Below are positions 9,357 through 18,765 of a stretch of 64,000 bases of DNA, in pieces. This DNA is from Bacillus timonensis. GTDB taxonomy: Bacteria; Bacillota; Bacilli; Bacillales; Bacillaceae_L. A model generated the notes under the pieces. The model did not search any database. It saw only the letters and a list, made by a program, of their open reading frames with translations, and was not told where the DNA came from. The number at the start of each line of letters is the position of its first letter. Within the stretch, counting starts at the first letter, position 1. The stretch lies in contig JAIVAN010000009.1 in the NCBI GenBank assembly GCA_020171895.1, positions 186,001 through 250,000 of the forward strand, read 5' to 3'. Made by a program: the position numbers and the translations under genes.

Positions 9357-10370
9357 TTAAGATAACTGGGCGTATTGATTAGCGTAATATTGCTCATATT
9401 CACCAGACTTGATTTTTCGCCACCATTGGTGATTTTGTGTATACCACTTGATCGTTTCCTTTATACCCTCTTCAAAACTGATTTCCTGATGCCAATTAAG
9501 TTGTTCTTTTATCTTAGAAGCATCAATTGCATAACGTTTATCATGGCCTAAACGATCTTCAACATACATGATTAAATCTTCAGATGCACCAAGCGTTTTA
9601 ATGATCGTTTGAACAATTTCTAAATTGGTTTTTTCATTATTTCCACCGATGTTATACACTTCTCCTGAAATACCTTTATGTAGCACTAAATCAATCGCAG
9701 AGCAGTGATCAGATACATGTAACCAATCACGAATATTCAATCCAGACCCATAAATGGGTAATTTTTTATTTTCCATTAAATTTGTGATCATTAGTGGAAT
9801 TAGCTTTTCCGGAAACTGAAGAGGTCCATAATTATTTGAACATCTTGTTATATTTACATTTAGTCCATATGTTTTATGATATGAACGAACAAGCAAATCA
9901 GCGGCAGCCTTCGATGCTGAATATGGGCTATTTGGTGCTAAATCAGTTTCTTCTGTAAATAAACCAGTTTCGGGTAATGACCCATATACTTCGTCAGTTG
10001 ATATTTGGATAAATTTACCAATATTATTTTTCCTTGCAGCGTCTAATAAAACCTGAGTTCCTGTTACATTTGTTTTAATAAAGACACCTGGGTCAGCAAT
10101 ACTCCTATCTACGTGAGATTCAGCTGCAAAGTTAATGATTACATCAATTTTTTTCTTTCTAACAATATCATTGACTAATACCTCATCTGCAATATCCCCC
10201 TTGATAAAAGAGTAATTCTCTTTTTCATTCAAGCTAGCTAAATTTTCTAGATTCCCAGAGTAAGTAAGGAGGTCAAGATTCGTAATGTTGTAATCAGTGT
10301 ATTTTTTAATCATATGTTGAACAAAGTTACTTCCTATGAAACCCGCTCCACCTGTTACTAAAATGTTCAT
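9357..10370 (-). CDS. rfbB: dTDP-glucose 4,6-dehydratase
   Basis: The second enzyme of dTDP-L-rhamnose synthesis converts dTDP-glucose to the 4-keto-6-deoxy sugar with bound NAD. Seen in the protein are GGAGFIGSNF at the N-terminus, STDEVYG with the catalytic Asp-Glu pair, and the YSASK catalytic motif. I place the start at 10370 because an AAGGAG site precedes it at a normal distance and the 337-residue product then begins MNILVTGG. It starts 4 bp after the rfbC stop codon, so the two are translated together. Confidence 0.93.
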   Translation of the reverse strand: MNILVTGGAGFIGSNFVQHMIKKYTDYNITNLDLLTYSGNLENLASLNEKENYSFIKGDIADEVLVNDIVRKKKIDVIINFAAESHVDRSIADPGVFIKTNVTGTQVLLDAARKNNIGKFIQISTDEVYGSLPETGLFTEETDLAPNSPYSASKAAADLLVRSYHKTYGLNVNITRCSNNYGPLQFPEKLIPLMITNLMENKKLPIYGSGLNIRDWLHVSDHCSAIDLVLHKGISGEVYNIGGNNEKTNLEIVQTIIKTLGASEDLIMYVEDRLGHDKRYAIDASKIKEQLNWHQEISFEEGIKETIKWYTQNHQWWRKIKSGEYEQYYANQYAQLS

Positions 10371-10374
10371 GAAC

Positions 10375-10935
10375 CTACACTCCTTGTTTAGTTTTATCGA
10401 CAATTTCATCAAATGTTGGTAATAGATTATCTTTTTCTGAAAGGATTGGAGTATTTACCGGCCAATCAATCTTAAGGATTGAATCATTCCATATAATCCC
10501 TTTCTCATGCTTTCTTGAATAGGAATTATCTACCTTGTAGAGAACGTGAGTATTTTCAACAGTCGTACAAAAACCATGGGCAAACCCTTTAGGAATAAGT
10601 AATTGACGCTGATTACAATCATTCAAATAAACACTAACCCATTGTCCAAATGTTTTTGAGTTTCTTCTAAGGTCAACTGCAACATCAAAGATTTCGCCAA
10701 CCAACACTCGAACCAACTTTGTTTGAGCAAATGGCTCATCTTGATAATGAAGCCCTCTAATGACTCCTTTTGGTCTTGAAAAAGACTGGTTATCTTGTAT
10801 AAAATCTATATCTATTCCATGCTCTTTCCACTCGTTTTTGTTATAGCTCTCGATAAAGTAACCTCGATTATCATTATGAACTTGCGGTTCAATGATTTTT
10901 AATCCCTCTAATTTTGTTTCAATCACTTGTATCAT
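10375..10935 (-). CDS. rfbC: dTDP-4-dehydrorhamnose 3,5-epimerase
   Basis: The 186-residue cupin-fold epimerase shows DNRGYFIESYNK near the N-terminus, the catalytic-histidine region GVIRGLHYQ and LIPKGFAHGFC, all typical of RmlC. It acts between rfbB and rfbD. The gene lies 12 bp after rfbA and directly before rfbB in a compact A-C-B order. Confidence 0.93.
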   Translation of the reverse strand: MIQVIETKLEGLKIIEPQVHNDNRGYFIESYNKNEWKEHGIDIDFIQDNQSFSRPKGVIRGLHYQDEPFAQTKLVRVLVGEIFDVAVDLRRNSKTFGQWVSVYLNDCNQRQLLIPKGFAHGFCTTVENTHVLYKVDNSYSRKHEKGIIWNDSILKIDWPVNTPILSEKDNLLPTFDEIVDKTKQGV

Positions 10936-10947
10936 AGTTACCTCCGA

Positions 10948-11700
10948 TTACTTCATCAATAAAGCTTCTTTTTTGAAGAGTTGACTAAAATCTATTCCTT
11001 CTGCAAGATTGTTTGCTAAATAATAAGATTGGTGAGTTCCTGCATCTGTCCAATCCCCATGTAAGATGTTGTAACTCAAAGTACCTTTACGTATATAAGC
11101 ATTATTTACATCTGTAATTTCCAGCTCACCTCGTCCAGAAGGAACTAGCATATCAATGATTGTAAATACCTCTGAGTCGTACATATAAATTCCAGTTACG
11201 GCATAATCAGATTTCGGATGACTAGGTTTCTCCTCTACTCCGATAATCATTCCGTTTTTAATTTCGGCTACGCCAAAACGTTCTGGATCATGGACATCTT
11301 TCACAAGAATTTTAGCGCCTTCTTTCTGTGTACGGAATTGATCAACATATGGCTTGATGTTATCTGAGAAGATATTATCTCCTAGTATTACAACCATTCG
11401 ATCATTGCCAACAAATTCTCGTGCAAGACCTAGAGCTTGCGCAATTCCACCTGCTTGATCCTGGACCTTATATGTGAAGTTTACTTCAAACTCGTTCCCG
11501 CTTCCTAAGAGATCAACCACGTCCCCCATATGCTCTCTTCCCGTTACAATAAGAATATCTTCAAGTCCCGCTTCTTTTAGTTTATAAATACTATGGTAGA
11601 TCATCGGATACTTACCTACTGGAAGAAGATGCTTATTTGTCACCTTTGTTAATGGAAATAACCGAGATCCTGTACCACCCGCAAGAATTACACCCTTCAT
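10948..11700 (-). CDS. rfbA: Glucose-1-phosphate thymidylyltransferase
   Basis: This is the first step of dTDP-rhamnose synthesis, forming dTDP-glucose. The protein begins MKGVILAGGTGSRLFPLT, the nucleotide-binding signature, with KHLLPVGKYPMIYH and DQAGGIAQAL further on. The start at 11700 is supported by a GGAG site 8 bases upstream; an in-frame GTG 9 bp earlier overlaps that site. The 250-residue length suits the shorter Gram-positive RfbA group. Confidence 0.92.
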   Translation of the reverse strand: MKGVILAGGTGSRLFPLTKVTNKHLLPVGKYPMIYHSIYKLKEAGLEDILIVTGREHMGDVVDLLGSGNEFEVNFTYKVQDQAGGIAQALGLAREFVGNDRMVVILGDNIFSDNIKPYVDQFRTQKEGAKILVKDVHDPERFGVAEIKNGMIIGVEEKPSHPKSDYAVTGIYMYDSEVFTIIDMLVPSGRGELEITDVNNAYIRKGTLSYNILHGDWTDAGTHQSYYLANNLAEGIDFSQLFKKEALLMK

Positions 11701-11732
11701 AACAATCACTCCAATTTTTATATTTACGACGA

Positions 11733-13199
11733 TTAAACATTTCTATTACGCACAACTCTTACCAATAATTTATTTTTCGGTAGAAAATCACTAGCAATTT
11801 CTTTTCTTACTGTCGCAACAAAGATGCAAGCCATCATAGCTAATACTGATCCAACTAAAAATTGAACAATTTGGTGAACATTGATTATCGATACTGTAAG
11901 GAAAACGGTCCCTGTTGTTAATCCTGATAGGATAAATGTTGAAAGTATTTTTTTATACGGTAATAACTCCGTTTGCTTAATTCCAAAAACTTTACAAACA
12001 TCCCTCTGTTGAAGATAAACTCCTATATAAGCAGAGGTGACGGTAGCAGCTGCAATTCCAATTAAGCCAAAGGCATATAAAAAGACAAAACTTAAAACAA
12101 TATTCAATACTACGGTTATGACACTATTAATTAGTAAAAGTTTCTGTCTTCCTGAGATAAGCAAAAGTGTATAAAAAACTGTGAATCGTAGTGGGAATTT
12201 TAATAGATAAATGATAAAGATTAATGCCCCGCTTAGGTAGACTTTCGAATAAAGAAGTTCAATAAAAGCTTTGTGATAAAACAATAAAATCCAAAATAGA
12301 GGGAAAATAATAACCGCCAGAGTTCTACTTGTTTTCGTCCATAATTTTAAAGCAGACTGAGGATCTTTTTGGACGTTATACATTTCTCCTAACCTTGGAA
12401 GCATTGCAGTAATTACAGCTACAGTTACGATTGACATAAACGGTACTTCTTTAGCAGCGATAGAAAAAACTGCAAATTCTTTCACTGTGAAAAACAAACT
12501 AACAATCATTTTATCTGTAGAATGTGTTAGTACTTCAATAGCTGTCACAGCACCAACTGCCAAAGTGTAATTTAATTGTTTTTTAAATAGAGGAAAATTG
12601 AATGTAAACGAGATTTTTTGCTTTAAATGGAAAACGATATGAAGAAGAGCAACCCTGAAAACCTCTAAAATTCCAATCACTTTCATTGTTACTAGTAAAT
12701 TGTTATATGTGAAAATAACTAGTGTGATAGCTAATAGAAAGCAAAAATAATATGCTAATGTAACGAGACTAAAGATTTTTGCATTTTTTGTGGAAATGAA
12801 AAGGTTCTCTAAGTAACTACTTGTTATGGTAGCGAAACACCACAGCCCCATCCAAAGAGAGTAGCTTTTCAAATGACTATCTTCAAAGAATAGCTCTGTT
12901 TGGAATACAATGAGTAAAATAATAAAGGCTAGTGTTCCAAGTCCAGAGAGAACAAGAAAAGTATTTGAAACAACGTTTGATTTCTCCTGTTGGTTATCTG
13001 TTTTATTGTAGAAGTAACTAAATGTCGTTTGCATTTCAAAGGGGATAAAGGAACCTATCATTATTGAAATGAGAAAAATTTGCTGATAAATACCCATTTC
13101 CTCTACCGTTAAAATCCTAGCAAACAATATCGTAACTAATACTTGTGAAACAGATTTTGCTAAACGATTGGCTGTAAGAAGAAATGAATCTTTTAACAT
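11733..13199 (-). CDS. Polysaccharide flippase (Wzx-like)
   Basis: The 488-residue membrane protein, with about 12-14 hydrophobic segments, starts LLTANRLAKSVSQVLVTILFARILTVEE (given here as a pattern: an amphipathic start, first helix, then the RxLTxEE turn), as in PST/Wzx flippases and EpsK. It would move the lipid-linked repeat unit outward for polymerisation by the Wzy protein encoded downstream. It is flanked by rfbA and the priming transferase on the same strand. Confidence 0.85.
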   Translation of the reverse strand: MLKDSFLLTANRLAKSVSQVLVTILFARILTVEEMGIYQQIFLISIMIGSFIPFEMQTTFSYFYNKTDNQQEKSNVVSNTFLVLSGLGTLAFIILLIVFQTELFFEDSHLKSYSLWMGLWCFATITSSYLENLFISTKNAKIFSLVTLAYYFCFLLAITLVIFTYNNLLVTMKVIGILEVFRVALLHIVFHLKQKISFTFNFPLFKKQLNYTLAVGAVTAIEVLTHSTDKMIVSLFFTVKEFAVFSIAAKEVPFMSIVTVAVITAMLPRLGEMYNVQKDPQSALKLWTKTSRTLAVIIFPLFWILLFYHKAFIELLYSKVYLSGALIFIIYLLKFPLRFTVFYTLLLISGRQKLLLINSVITVVLNIVLSFVFLYAFGLIGIAAATVTSAYIGVYLQQRDVCKVFGIKQTELLPYKKILSTFILSGLTTGTVFLTVSIINVHQIVQFLVGSVLAMMACIFVATVRKEIASDFLPKNKLLVRVVRNRNV

Positions 13200-13315
13200 A
13201 AATCTTCACCTATTTTTTAGATACTTCTTCCCCCCTCGAATAAGGCTAGAAAGGATTAAAGTGTTGAAGTATCATAGATTTTTATTACATCTGTACTCGT
13301 AAATGATCATTATAG

Positions 13316-14005
13316 TTAATAGGCACTCTCTGAATTGAATAATATTAAAAATGTCTTCATGATAATTTTTATATCATTGAGCAAAGTTCTTTCTCTAATA
13401 TATTTCAGGTCTAGTTCAACCATTTCCGCAAAACCTAGATTGCTTCTTCCACTAATTTGCCAAAGGCCTGTGCAACCTGGAATCACAGCTAACCGCTGTT
13501 TGTCATATTCAGTATATTGTTCAACCTCCCTGGGTAGAGGAGGTCTTGGGCCAACTAAACTCATGTCACCTTTCATAATGTTCCAAAGTTGTGGAAATTC
13601 ATCAAAACTCGTTTTTCGGATAAACCGACCTATCCGGGTAATTCTCGGGTCTTTCTTGATTTTAAATAACGCACCACTTGATTCATTATGGATCAGTAAT
13701 TGAGGCAACAATTCCTCCGCATTTGAAACCATCGAACGAAATTTATACATATTAAACTCTTTACCATCCTTCCCTACTCTAAGCTGTTTAAAGAAAATAC
13801 TACCTTTGGGATCTTCTATCTTAATCATTACTGCAATGACAACGAATAAAGGAAACAGAATGAATAAACCGATTGTAGCTCCAACTACATCCAATAACCT
13901 TTTCATTAGCAAGTAACTTTTAATTTGTTCATTTTCTAGCATTTTTGCTGAGATATAAGAATCTTTGTTATGATCTGCTGCCTTTTTTGCAGTTGAAAAA
14001 CCCAC
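13316..14005 (-). CDS. Initiating sugar-1-phosphate transferase (bacterial sugar transferase)
   Basis: The 229-residue protein has one membrane segment (about residues 34-62) followed by the conserved catalytic block: GKEFNMYKFRSM, RKTSFDEFPQLWNI, GDMSLVGPRPPLP and PGCTGLWQISGRS. It transfers a sugar-1-phosphate to undecaprenyl phosphate to begin repeat-unit assembly. Its single predicted membrane segment makes it a short EpsL-like form rather than the five-helix WbaP form. It lies 22 bp after gtaB. Confidence 0.9.
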   Translation of the reverse strand: MGFSTAKKAADHNKDSYISAKMLENEQIKSYLLMKRLLDVVGATIGLFILFPLFVVIAVMIKIEDPKGSIFFKQLRVGKDGKEFNMYKFRSMVSNAEELLPQLLIHNESSGALFKIKKDPRITRIGRFIRKTSFDEFPQLWNIMKGDMSLVGPRPPLPREVEQYTEYDKQRLAVIPGCTGLWQISGRSNLGFAEMVELDLKYIRERTLLNDIKIIMKTFLILFNSESAY

Positions 14006-14027
14006 TTACACCCCTCCAAATCTTTCA

Positions 14028-14903
14028 TTATCTTTTGATCTGCTGTAGTGAGAGGAAACGTTCAAGCTCTTCAAGTACTTTAAATTTTAAGTCTTCATGT
14101 CTAAGAGCAAATTGAATCGTTGTAAGAATATACCCTAACTTCTCTCCTACATCAAACCTATCACCACTAAATTTATAACCAAAAACATCCTGATAATCTG
14201 TTAACTCTTGTATAGCATCTGTTAATTGAATCTCTCCACCAGCACCCAATTTCTGCTTTTCAAGATGTTTGAAGATTTCCGGGGTTAATACATAACGACC
14301 CATAATCGCTATATTTGATGGAGCATCTTGTGGTTTTTCAACTAAGTAATCAACTTTGTAACGTGCACCACTCACACCAAGCGGATTTATAATGCCATAG
14401 CGGTGTGTTTGGTCTTTTGGTACTTCTTGAACACCTATTACAGATGAATGTGTTTCATCGTATTGTTGGATTAATTGCTTAATACACGGTGTGTCGGATA
14501 GGACAATATCATCACCAAGTAAAACTGCAAAGGGTTCATTTCCAATGAATTTTCTTGCACACCATATTGCATGGCCTAGACCTTTAGGCTCTTTTTGTCG
14601 GATATAGTGTATATCTACTCTTGCTGGCTGCTGTACCTTCTCTAACAAATCAAACTTTTTCTTTTGCAGTAAATTTTGCTCTAACTCAAAGGCATGATCA
14701 AAGTGGTCCTCAATTGCCCTTTTTCCTTTACCTGTTACAATGATAATTTCCTCGATGCCTGACTCCACGGCTTCTTCAACAATATATTGAATCATTGGTT
14801 TATCAATAATCGGTAGCATTTCTTTAGGCATTGCTTTTGTCGCTGGTAGGAAGCGCGTTCCTAAACCTGCTGCTGGAATGATTGCTTTTCTAACTTTACC
14901 CAA
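14028..14903 (-). CDS. gtaB: UTP-glucose-1-phosphate uridylyltransferase
   Basis: The protein reads [20 protein letters not shown] and then [20 protein letters not shown], close to B. subtilis GtaB. It makes UDP-glucose for wall polymers and exopolysaccharide. I chose a TTG start at 14903, preceded by GGGGGAG at normal spacing, giving 291 residues and the expected N-terminus; an upstream in-frame start at 14927 adds residues not typical of the family. A GTTCTTAATTGAGAAC palindrome lies upstream at 14930-14945. Confidence 0.9.
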   Translation of the reverse strand: MGKVRKAIIPAAGLGTRFLPATKAMPKEMLPIIDKPMIQYIVEEAVESGIEEIIIVTGKGKRAIEDHFDHAFELEQNLLQKKKFDLLEKVQQPARVDIHYIRQKEPKGLGHAIWCARKFIGNEPFAVLLGDDIVLSDTPCIKQLIQQYDETHSSVIGVQEVPKDQTHRYGIINPLGVSGARYKVDYLVEKPQDAPSNIAIMGRYVLTPEIFKHLEKQKLGAGGEIQLTDAIQELTDYQDVFGYKFSGDRFDVGEKLGYILTTIQFALRHEDLKFKVLEELERFLSLQQIKR

Positions 14904-14929
14904 TGAGTTTCTCCCCCTTAACCTCACTT

Positions 14930-14945
14930 GTTCTTAATTGAGAAC
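14930..14945. promoter_or_regulatory. SinR-type palindrome upstream of gtaB
   Basis: GTTCTTAATTGAGAAC is a 16-bp palindrome with one mismatched pair. It lies in the short gap between manC and gtaB and resembles the other GTTCT-type operators in this locus. A small hairpin in the RNA is the alternative explanation. Confidence 0.35.
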
Positions 14946-14962
14946 GTTTTAACCGCACGAAA

Positions 14963-16342
14963 TTAACTTTTAACGACTTTGCAATAAGTAATCATTTCTT
15001 CCCAATCTAAGAACAAACGATAAATATCTTCTTCTACTAATTCAGTTCCTTTTTGAACCTCAATAAACTCTAAATCTGATTCAGCCTTAATTGCGTGATT
15101 AGCTCCCAAAGGAATTTCAATGATACTACCTGGGAAAACCTGTTGTACTAACTCGTTGATAATCAATGTGCCTTCCCCTTTGATAACGGTCCAAATTTCG
15201 CAACGTTTTTCATGCCGTTGGTAACTTAAATTTGACCCAGCTTTAACTCCTATTCTTTTTGTTAGCACTTCTTCCCCATTCTCGTACTTTGTATAATCTA
15301 AAACCTTATACCATCCCCATCTTCTTTCCTCATACATGGGTCTTTGGTTAATACCTTCGATTAATGATTTAACACCTGGACTTGAATTTTTATCTGCAAT
15401 TAGAATACCATCAGGACTGACAGCAACAATTGCATTTGTAATCCCTAATATCGCAACTGGAATATCTAATTCATTCACTAGATGGGTATTTTGAGAAGCT
15501 TGACACATGATACCCTTTCCAATTTGGTTGGTTGACATCTCATTTGTAAGAGTGTTCCATGTTCCAAGATCCTTCCAATACCCGTCATAAGGTAATACAA
15601 CGATATGCCTTAGTTTTTCTACAACCTCGTAATCAAAACTATTTTTAGGGATTCGATGATATTGCTTTTTTAATTCCTCATAATGTATCGGTAGGTTTAA
15701 TTCTTGAAGCAAAGAGATGAGATATTCTAGTTTAAAAGAAAATACTCCACAATTCCAAAATGCATTTTCTTTTATTAAGTGCTCTGCATACTTTTCATCT
15801 GGTTTTTCAATGAAGTGACTTACATGGATGTATTCACTTTCTCTTTTAGAATCTTTTTTAGGGATAATATATCCATACTTCGTTGAAGGATAAGTTGGCT
15901 TTACTCCCATCAAGGAGAGGTCTGCTGTAGATTCAGATAAAATACTTTCCATCTTTTTCAGTTGTTCAAAAAACTCCTTGCTTACAAATGGATCAACTGG
16001 AAGTACTGTAATTGTTTCATCTAAACTAGCTCCAACGACAGAATATAAGTATGCAGCTGATAATAATATGGCTGGGAATGTATCACGACGTTCTGGTTCT
16101 ACAACCATAGGAATCCCACAATTCAGCTGGCTTTGTAAAATATCAACCTGACTCTTCCCTGTAGCAATGACCGTCGATTGTGATAATCCTGCCTCAGTAA
16201 TTTGTCTCCAGACCCTTTGTACCATAGATTCCATATGGCCTTTATCATTCTTAAGTACTTTTAAAAATTGTTTCGATCTTGAATCATTGGATAATGGCCA
16301 TAATCTTTTTCCTGATCCTCCTGATAATAAAATAACTCTCAA
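14963..16342 (-). CDS. manC: Mannose-1-phosphate guanylyltransferase / mannose-6-phosphate isomerase
   Basis: The 459-residue bifunctional enzyme has an N-terminal nucleotidyltransferase domain (LLSGGSGKRLWPLSND, SKQFLKVL, later SHFIEKPDEKYAEHL and FWNCGVFSF) and a C-terminal cupin isomerase domain (WGWYKVLDY, YQRHEKRCEIWTVIKGEG). It supplies GDP-mannose. A TTG start at 16342 with a strong G-run ribosome site fits best. No GDP-mannose-modifying enzyme is visible in the window, so mannose itself may enter the polymer. Confidence 0.9.
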   Translation of the reverse strand: MRVILLSGGSGKRLWPLSNDSRSKQFLKVLKNDKGHMESMVQRVWRQITEAGLSQSTVIATGKSQVDILQSQLNCGIPMVVEPERRDTFPAILLSAAYLYSVVGASLDETITVLPVDPFVSKEFFEQLKKMESILSESTADLSLMGVKPTYPSTKYGYIIPKKDSKRESEYIHVSHFIEKPDEKYAEHLIKENAFWNCGVFSFKLEYLISLLQELNLPIHYEELKKQYHRIPKNSFDYEVVEKLRHIVVLPYDGYWKDLGTWNTLTNEMSTNQIGKGIMCQASQNTHLVNELDIPVAILGITNAIVAVSPDGILIADKNSSPGVKSLIEGINQRPMYEERRWGWYKVLDYTKYENGEEVLTKRIGVKAGSNLSYQRHEKRCEIWTVIKGEGTLIINELVQQVFPGSIIEIPLGANHAIKAESDLEFIEVQKGTELVEEDIYRLFLDWEEMITYCKVVKS

Positions 16343-16389
16343 AAAGCCCCCCCCTAAAATGAGTACTCTAAAAACAGTTGTGAATTTTA

Positions 16390-17067
16390 TTAATTTAACA
16401 CCTTTGGATTTCCATCGTTCAGTAGAACTCCTAATAACCTTGCATTTGTATTTAGAAGCTTTTCTTTTGCTTTTATCGCATTATCTCTATTTGTCTTGCC
16501 ACTTCTTATTACGAGAATAGCCCCTTGACATAAGTCGGCAATTAACTGTGAATCGGAAACATCTAATATAGCTGGAGTATCAAACAAAACGATATCATAA
16601 TCATCTTTTACTTCATCTATAATCTCCTTCATAGTATTTGAACTTAATAATTCAGAAGGATTTGGTGGAATGGGACCACTAGGTAAAATACTCAAGTTTG
16701 CTATATCTGAGTTACAAATAGCATTTTCTACATAACTCATATTTGACAGAACATTAGATAAACCAATCTCATTGGATAGACCGAACATTTTATAAATATT
16801 AGGACGTCTAAGGTCAGCATCAATTAATAGCACCCTTTTTCCCTGTTGAGCAAGTACAATACTTAAATTTGCTAAGGTTGTCGTTTTCCCCTCTCCTTGA
16901 CTTGCAGATGTTACCATAATTGTACGAACACCATGACCAATTCCTAAAAATGAAATATTTGTCCGCAACGTTCTAAATTGTTCACTAACGTGTGAACGAT
17001 GATACAAATGTGTATACTTTGCACGCTCAATATTAATACGTAAGTGCTTTTCTAATTTACGACTCAA
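16390..17067 (-). CDS. CpsD/EpsB-like bacterial tyrosine kinase
   Basis: The 225-residue cytoplasmic ATPase has Walker A SASQGEGKTTT, Walker A' LLIDADLRRP and Walker B IVLFDTPAI, the layout of Gram-positive BY-kinases that control polysaccharide export. It overlaps the modulator gene by 11 bp. The C-terminus ends LNDGNPKVLN and lacks the tyrosine cluster that these kinases normally autophosphorylate, so its regulation may differ. The usual PHP-type phosphatase gene is not seen next to it. Confidence 0.88.
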   Translation of the reverse strand: MSRKLEKHLRINIERAKYTHLYHRSHVSEQFRTLRTNISFLGIGHGVRTIMVTSASQGEGKTTTLANLSIVLAQQGKRVLLIDADLRRPNIYKMFGLSNEIGLSNVLSNMSYVENAICNSDIANLSILPSGPIPPNPSELLSSNTMKEIIDEVKDDYDIVLFDTPAILDVSDSQLIADLCQGAILVIRSGKTNRDNAIKAKEKLLNTNARLLGVLLNDGNPKVLN

Positions 17068-17794
17068 GTGTTTGACCCCCTATACCTACTTGATTTTGTA
17101 ATCCTTTTTGTTTTGTTGTTTTTTTATTTGGCTTAATTGTAGGAATATGACCAATGATCATTAGTCCTAGTGATTCTTCAATATCTTTTTCATTTTTTAT
17201 AGTAGTATCTAGATATTCAAGTAAAAATGCCAACCCTACTCCACAACATAAACCAAGTATTAAGGCGATCATTACGTTGATGATCATATCTGGTTTAACT
17301 GGTATAGGATTTTCTACTGCTTCAAATAGGACCGTTACATTATCAACCTTCATTATATTCACGATTTCCCTCTGAAACACTTTAGCTATCCCATCTGCAA
17401 TTATGGCCGAATCTGTAGGATTATCAGTTTCAACAATGATCTCTATAACTTGAGAATTTTCTAAATCCTTTACTGTTACTTGTTCACTTAACTCTATTAC
17501 AGATTGTTCTAAATCTAACTCATTTACTACTTCTTTTAAGATTTTGGGACTTTTAATAATAACGCTATACGTATTAATTAATTCAATGTTCGTACGTACT
17601 TGGTTAACATCTAGAAATTCTTCTTTAGATTGTTGATTGACCAGTAATTGTGTTGAAGACTGATAGGTTGGAGTAATAAAATAATAAGTAATAATCCCGC
17701 TAGTAAAAGCTGCTAAAATAGTGATCATGCAAATTAACATAATCCTTTTTTTGAATACATTAAAAACCTCTTTAATATTTAAAGTATCTTCCAT
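17057..17794 (-). CDS. Chain-length determinant / kinase modulator (Wzz-EpsA type)
   Basis: The 245-residue membrane protein has two membrane segments (about residues 18-38 and 172-192) with an extracellular Wzz domain between them. The second is preceded by NPIPVKPDMI, a proline-rich pattern typical of the family. The cytoplasmic tail would contact and activate the kinase encoded by the overlapping next gene. It is the first gene of the long minus-strand exopolysaccharide operon and has a good AGGTAC-type ribosome site. Confidence 0.88.
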   Translation of the reverse strand: MEDTLNIKEVFNVFKKRIMLICMITILAAFTSGIITYYFITPTYQSSTQLLVNQQSKEEFLDVNQVRTNIELINTYSVIIKSPKILKEVVNELDLEQSVIELSEQVTVKDLENSQVIEIIVETDNPTDSAIIADGIAKVFQREIVNIMKVDNVTVLFEAVENPIPVKPDMIINVMIALILGLCCGVGLAFLLEYLDTTIKNEKDIEESLGLMIIGHIPTIKPNKKTTKQKGLQNQVGIGGQTLES

Positions 17795-18074
17795 AAGTAC
17801 CTCCGACTTTGACTTTTTATTTGTCCTTGTCCATCTATATTGATGCTAGTTACAATTAAATACTTTGTTAAGCTTCAATCCAAAACGCAACAACTTGTAT
17901 TCTCTTTGTTTAAAATGCTGTTTTTAATTATCCATCCTGGAGCTACAGTTAAATTATTCTGTGTGAAATAATCTACTCTAATTAGTAGAAAATGAGATTC
18001 TATTTTTATATAATAATCTTTTTCCCACCATCCTTCTTTAAATCAGTCCATTTGTTCGTTTTAAAGAATATATA
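17795..18074 (-). promoter_or_regulatory. Long 5' leader of the exopolysaccharide operon
   Basis: About 280 bp separate the predicted promoter from the first gene. I saw no convincing gene or known riboswitch consensus in it. It is AT-rich with small inverted repeats, so an RNA-level control is possible but not shown. Confidence 0.25.
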
Positions 18075-18143
18075 CGTATTATATTACCGTGGTAAAAAAA
18101 AAGAAACAGTGAAATATGTCTTTTTTTGTTCTTTGTTAAGAAC
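18054..18143 (-). promoter_or_regulatory. Exopolysaccharide operon promoter region with operator-like repeats
   Basis: On the minus strand a TATAAT (18078-18083) reads toward the modulator gene; the -35 box is weak. A GTTCTTTGTTAAGAAC palindrome (18128-18143) lies upstream and a GTTCGTTTTAAAGAA imperfect palindrome (18054-18068) downstream, like the SinR-type pair at the rfbD promoter. A separate inverted repeat, TTACCGTGGTAA (18084-18095), lies between the boxes. Confidence 0.4.
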
Positions 18144-18243
18144 ATTTGTGTTTTTTACCAATTTTACCCATTACAAGTTTTCTCAAACGAACATCTACTC
18201 TTTTTTTTCTTATTATTAATTTCGAATAAATTTTCTACAATAA

Positions 18244-18268
18244 AAAAAAGACTAAATATTAGTCTCTT
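18244..18268 (-). terminator. Intrinsic terminator after the small membrane gene
   Basis: AGACTAA / TTAGTCT pairs around a short loop and is followed on the minus strand by eight T residues. It overlaps the stop codon of the 38-residue gene. Confidence 0.65.
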
Positions 18269-18368
18269 TTAAAAAACGTGATATCAAGTATAAAATGATC
18301 ATCCATAGAAAAACTGAAATTATTAACCCACCTAGACAGCCTTTAAATAATAATAGTCTTTTTTTCAT
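18252..18368 (-). CDS. Small membrane protein, 38 residues
   Basis: This short open frame begins with ATG after an AAAGGAC ribosome site. It encodes a basic start (MKKRLLLFKG), a single hydrophobic helix of about 20 residues rich in Leu, Ile, Gly and Val, and a charged tail (SRFLKETNI). Its stop codon lies in a terminator-like hairpin with a T-run on this strand. Start signal, membrane helix and terminator together favour a real gene. It lies between the exopolysaccharide promoter and rluF; its function is unknown. Confidence 0.5.
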   Translation of the reverse strand: MKKRLLLFKGCLGGLIISVFLWMIILYLISRFLKETNI

Positions 18369-18765
18369 TATTAAGTCCTTTACGTTAATTATAGTTAGTG
18401 AAATCCGTTCGAAAACTTCCATAGATCTTTTCTACTTATATAGTACAAAATTTTCTAATAATATGAAACGACTTAATTCAAAAAACCCTTTTCTTTCTTC
18501 AGTTAAGAAAGTATAGTCTTTTTTTTATAGGATATTATTAGAATAGGTTAGTACAAAAAGGATGTTATGGTTTCAAATAAGTGAATACTGGAAGTTCATA
18601 AGAGAGGCGACAGCAACCGAAATACATATCAAAGGAAAAGCAATTTAATTTTGTAACAGTATTCAAAGAAACAAATACCTACTATAATAGATAGTTAGGA
18701 ATTTATATTTTTCATAGAAAACAACATATCAGATATATGTTATCTATAAAAGTTTACGTTAGGAT

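Noticed and set aside
17795-18074. c-di-GMP riboswitch in the exopolysaccharide leader
   Set aside because: The GEMM consensus segments are not present.
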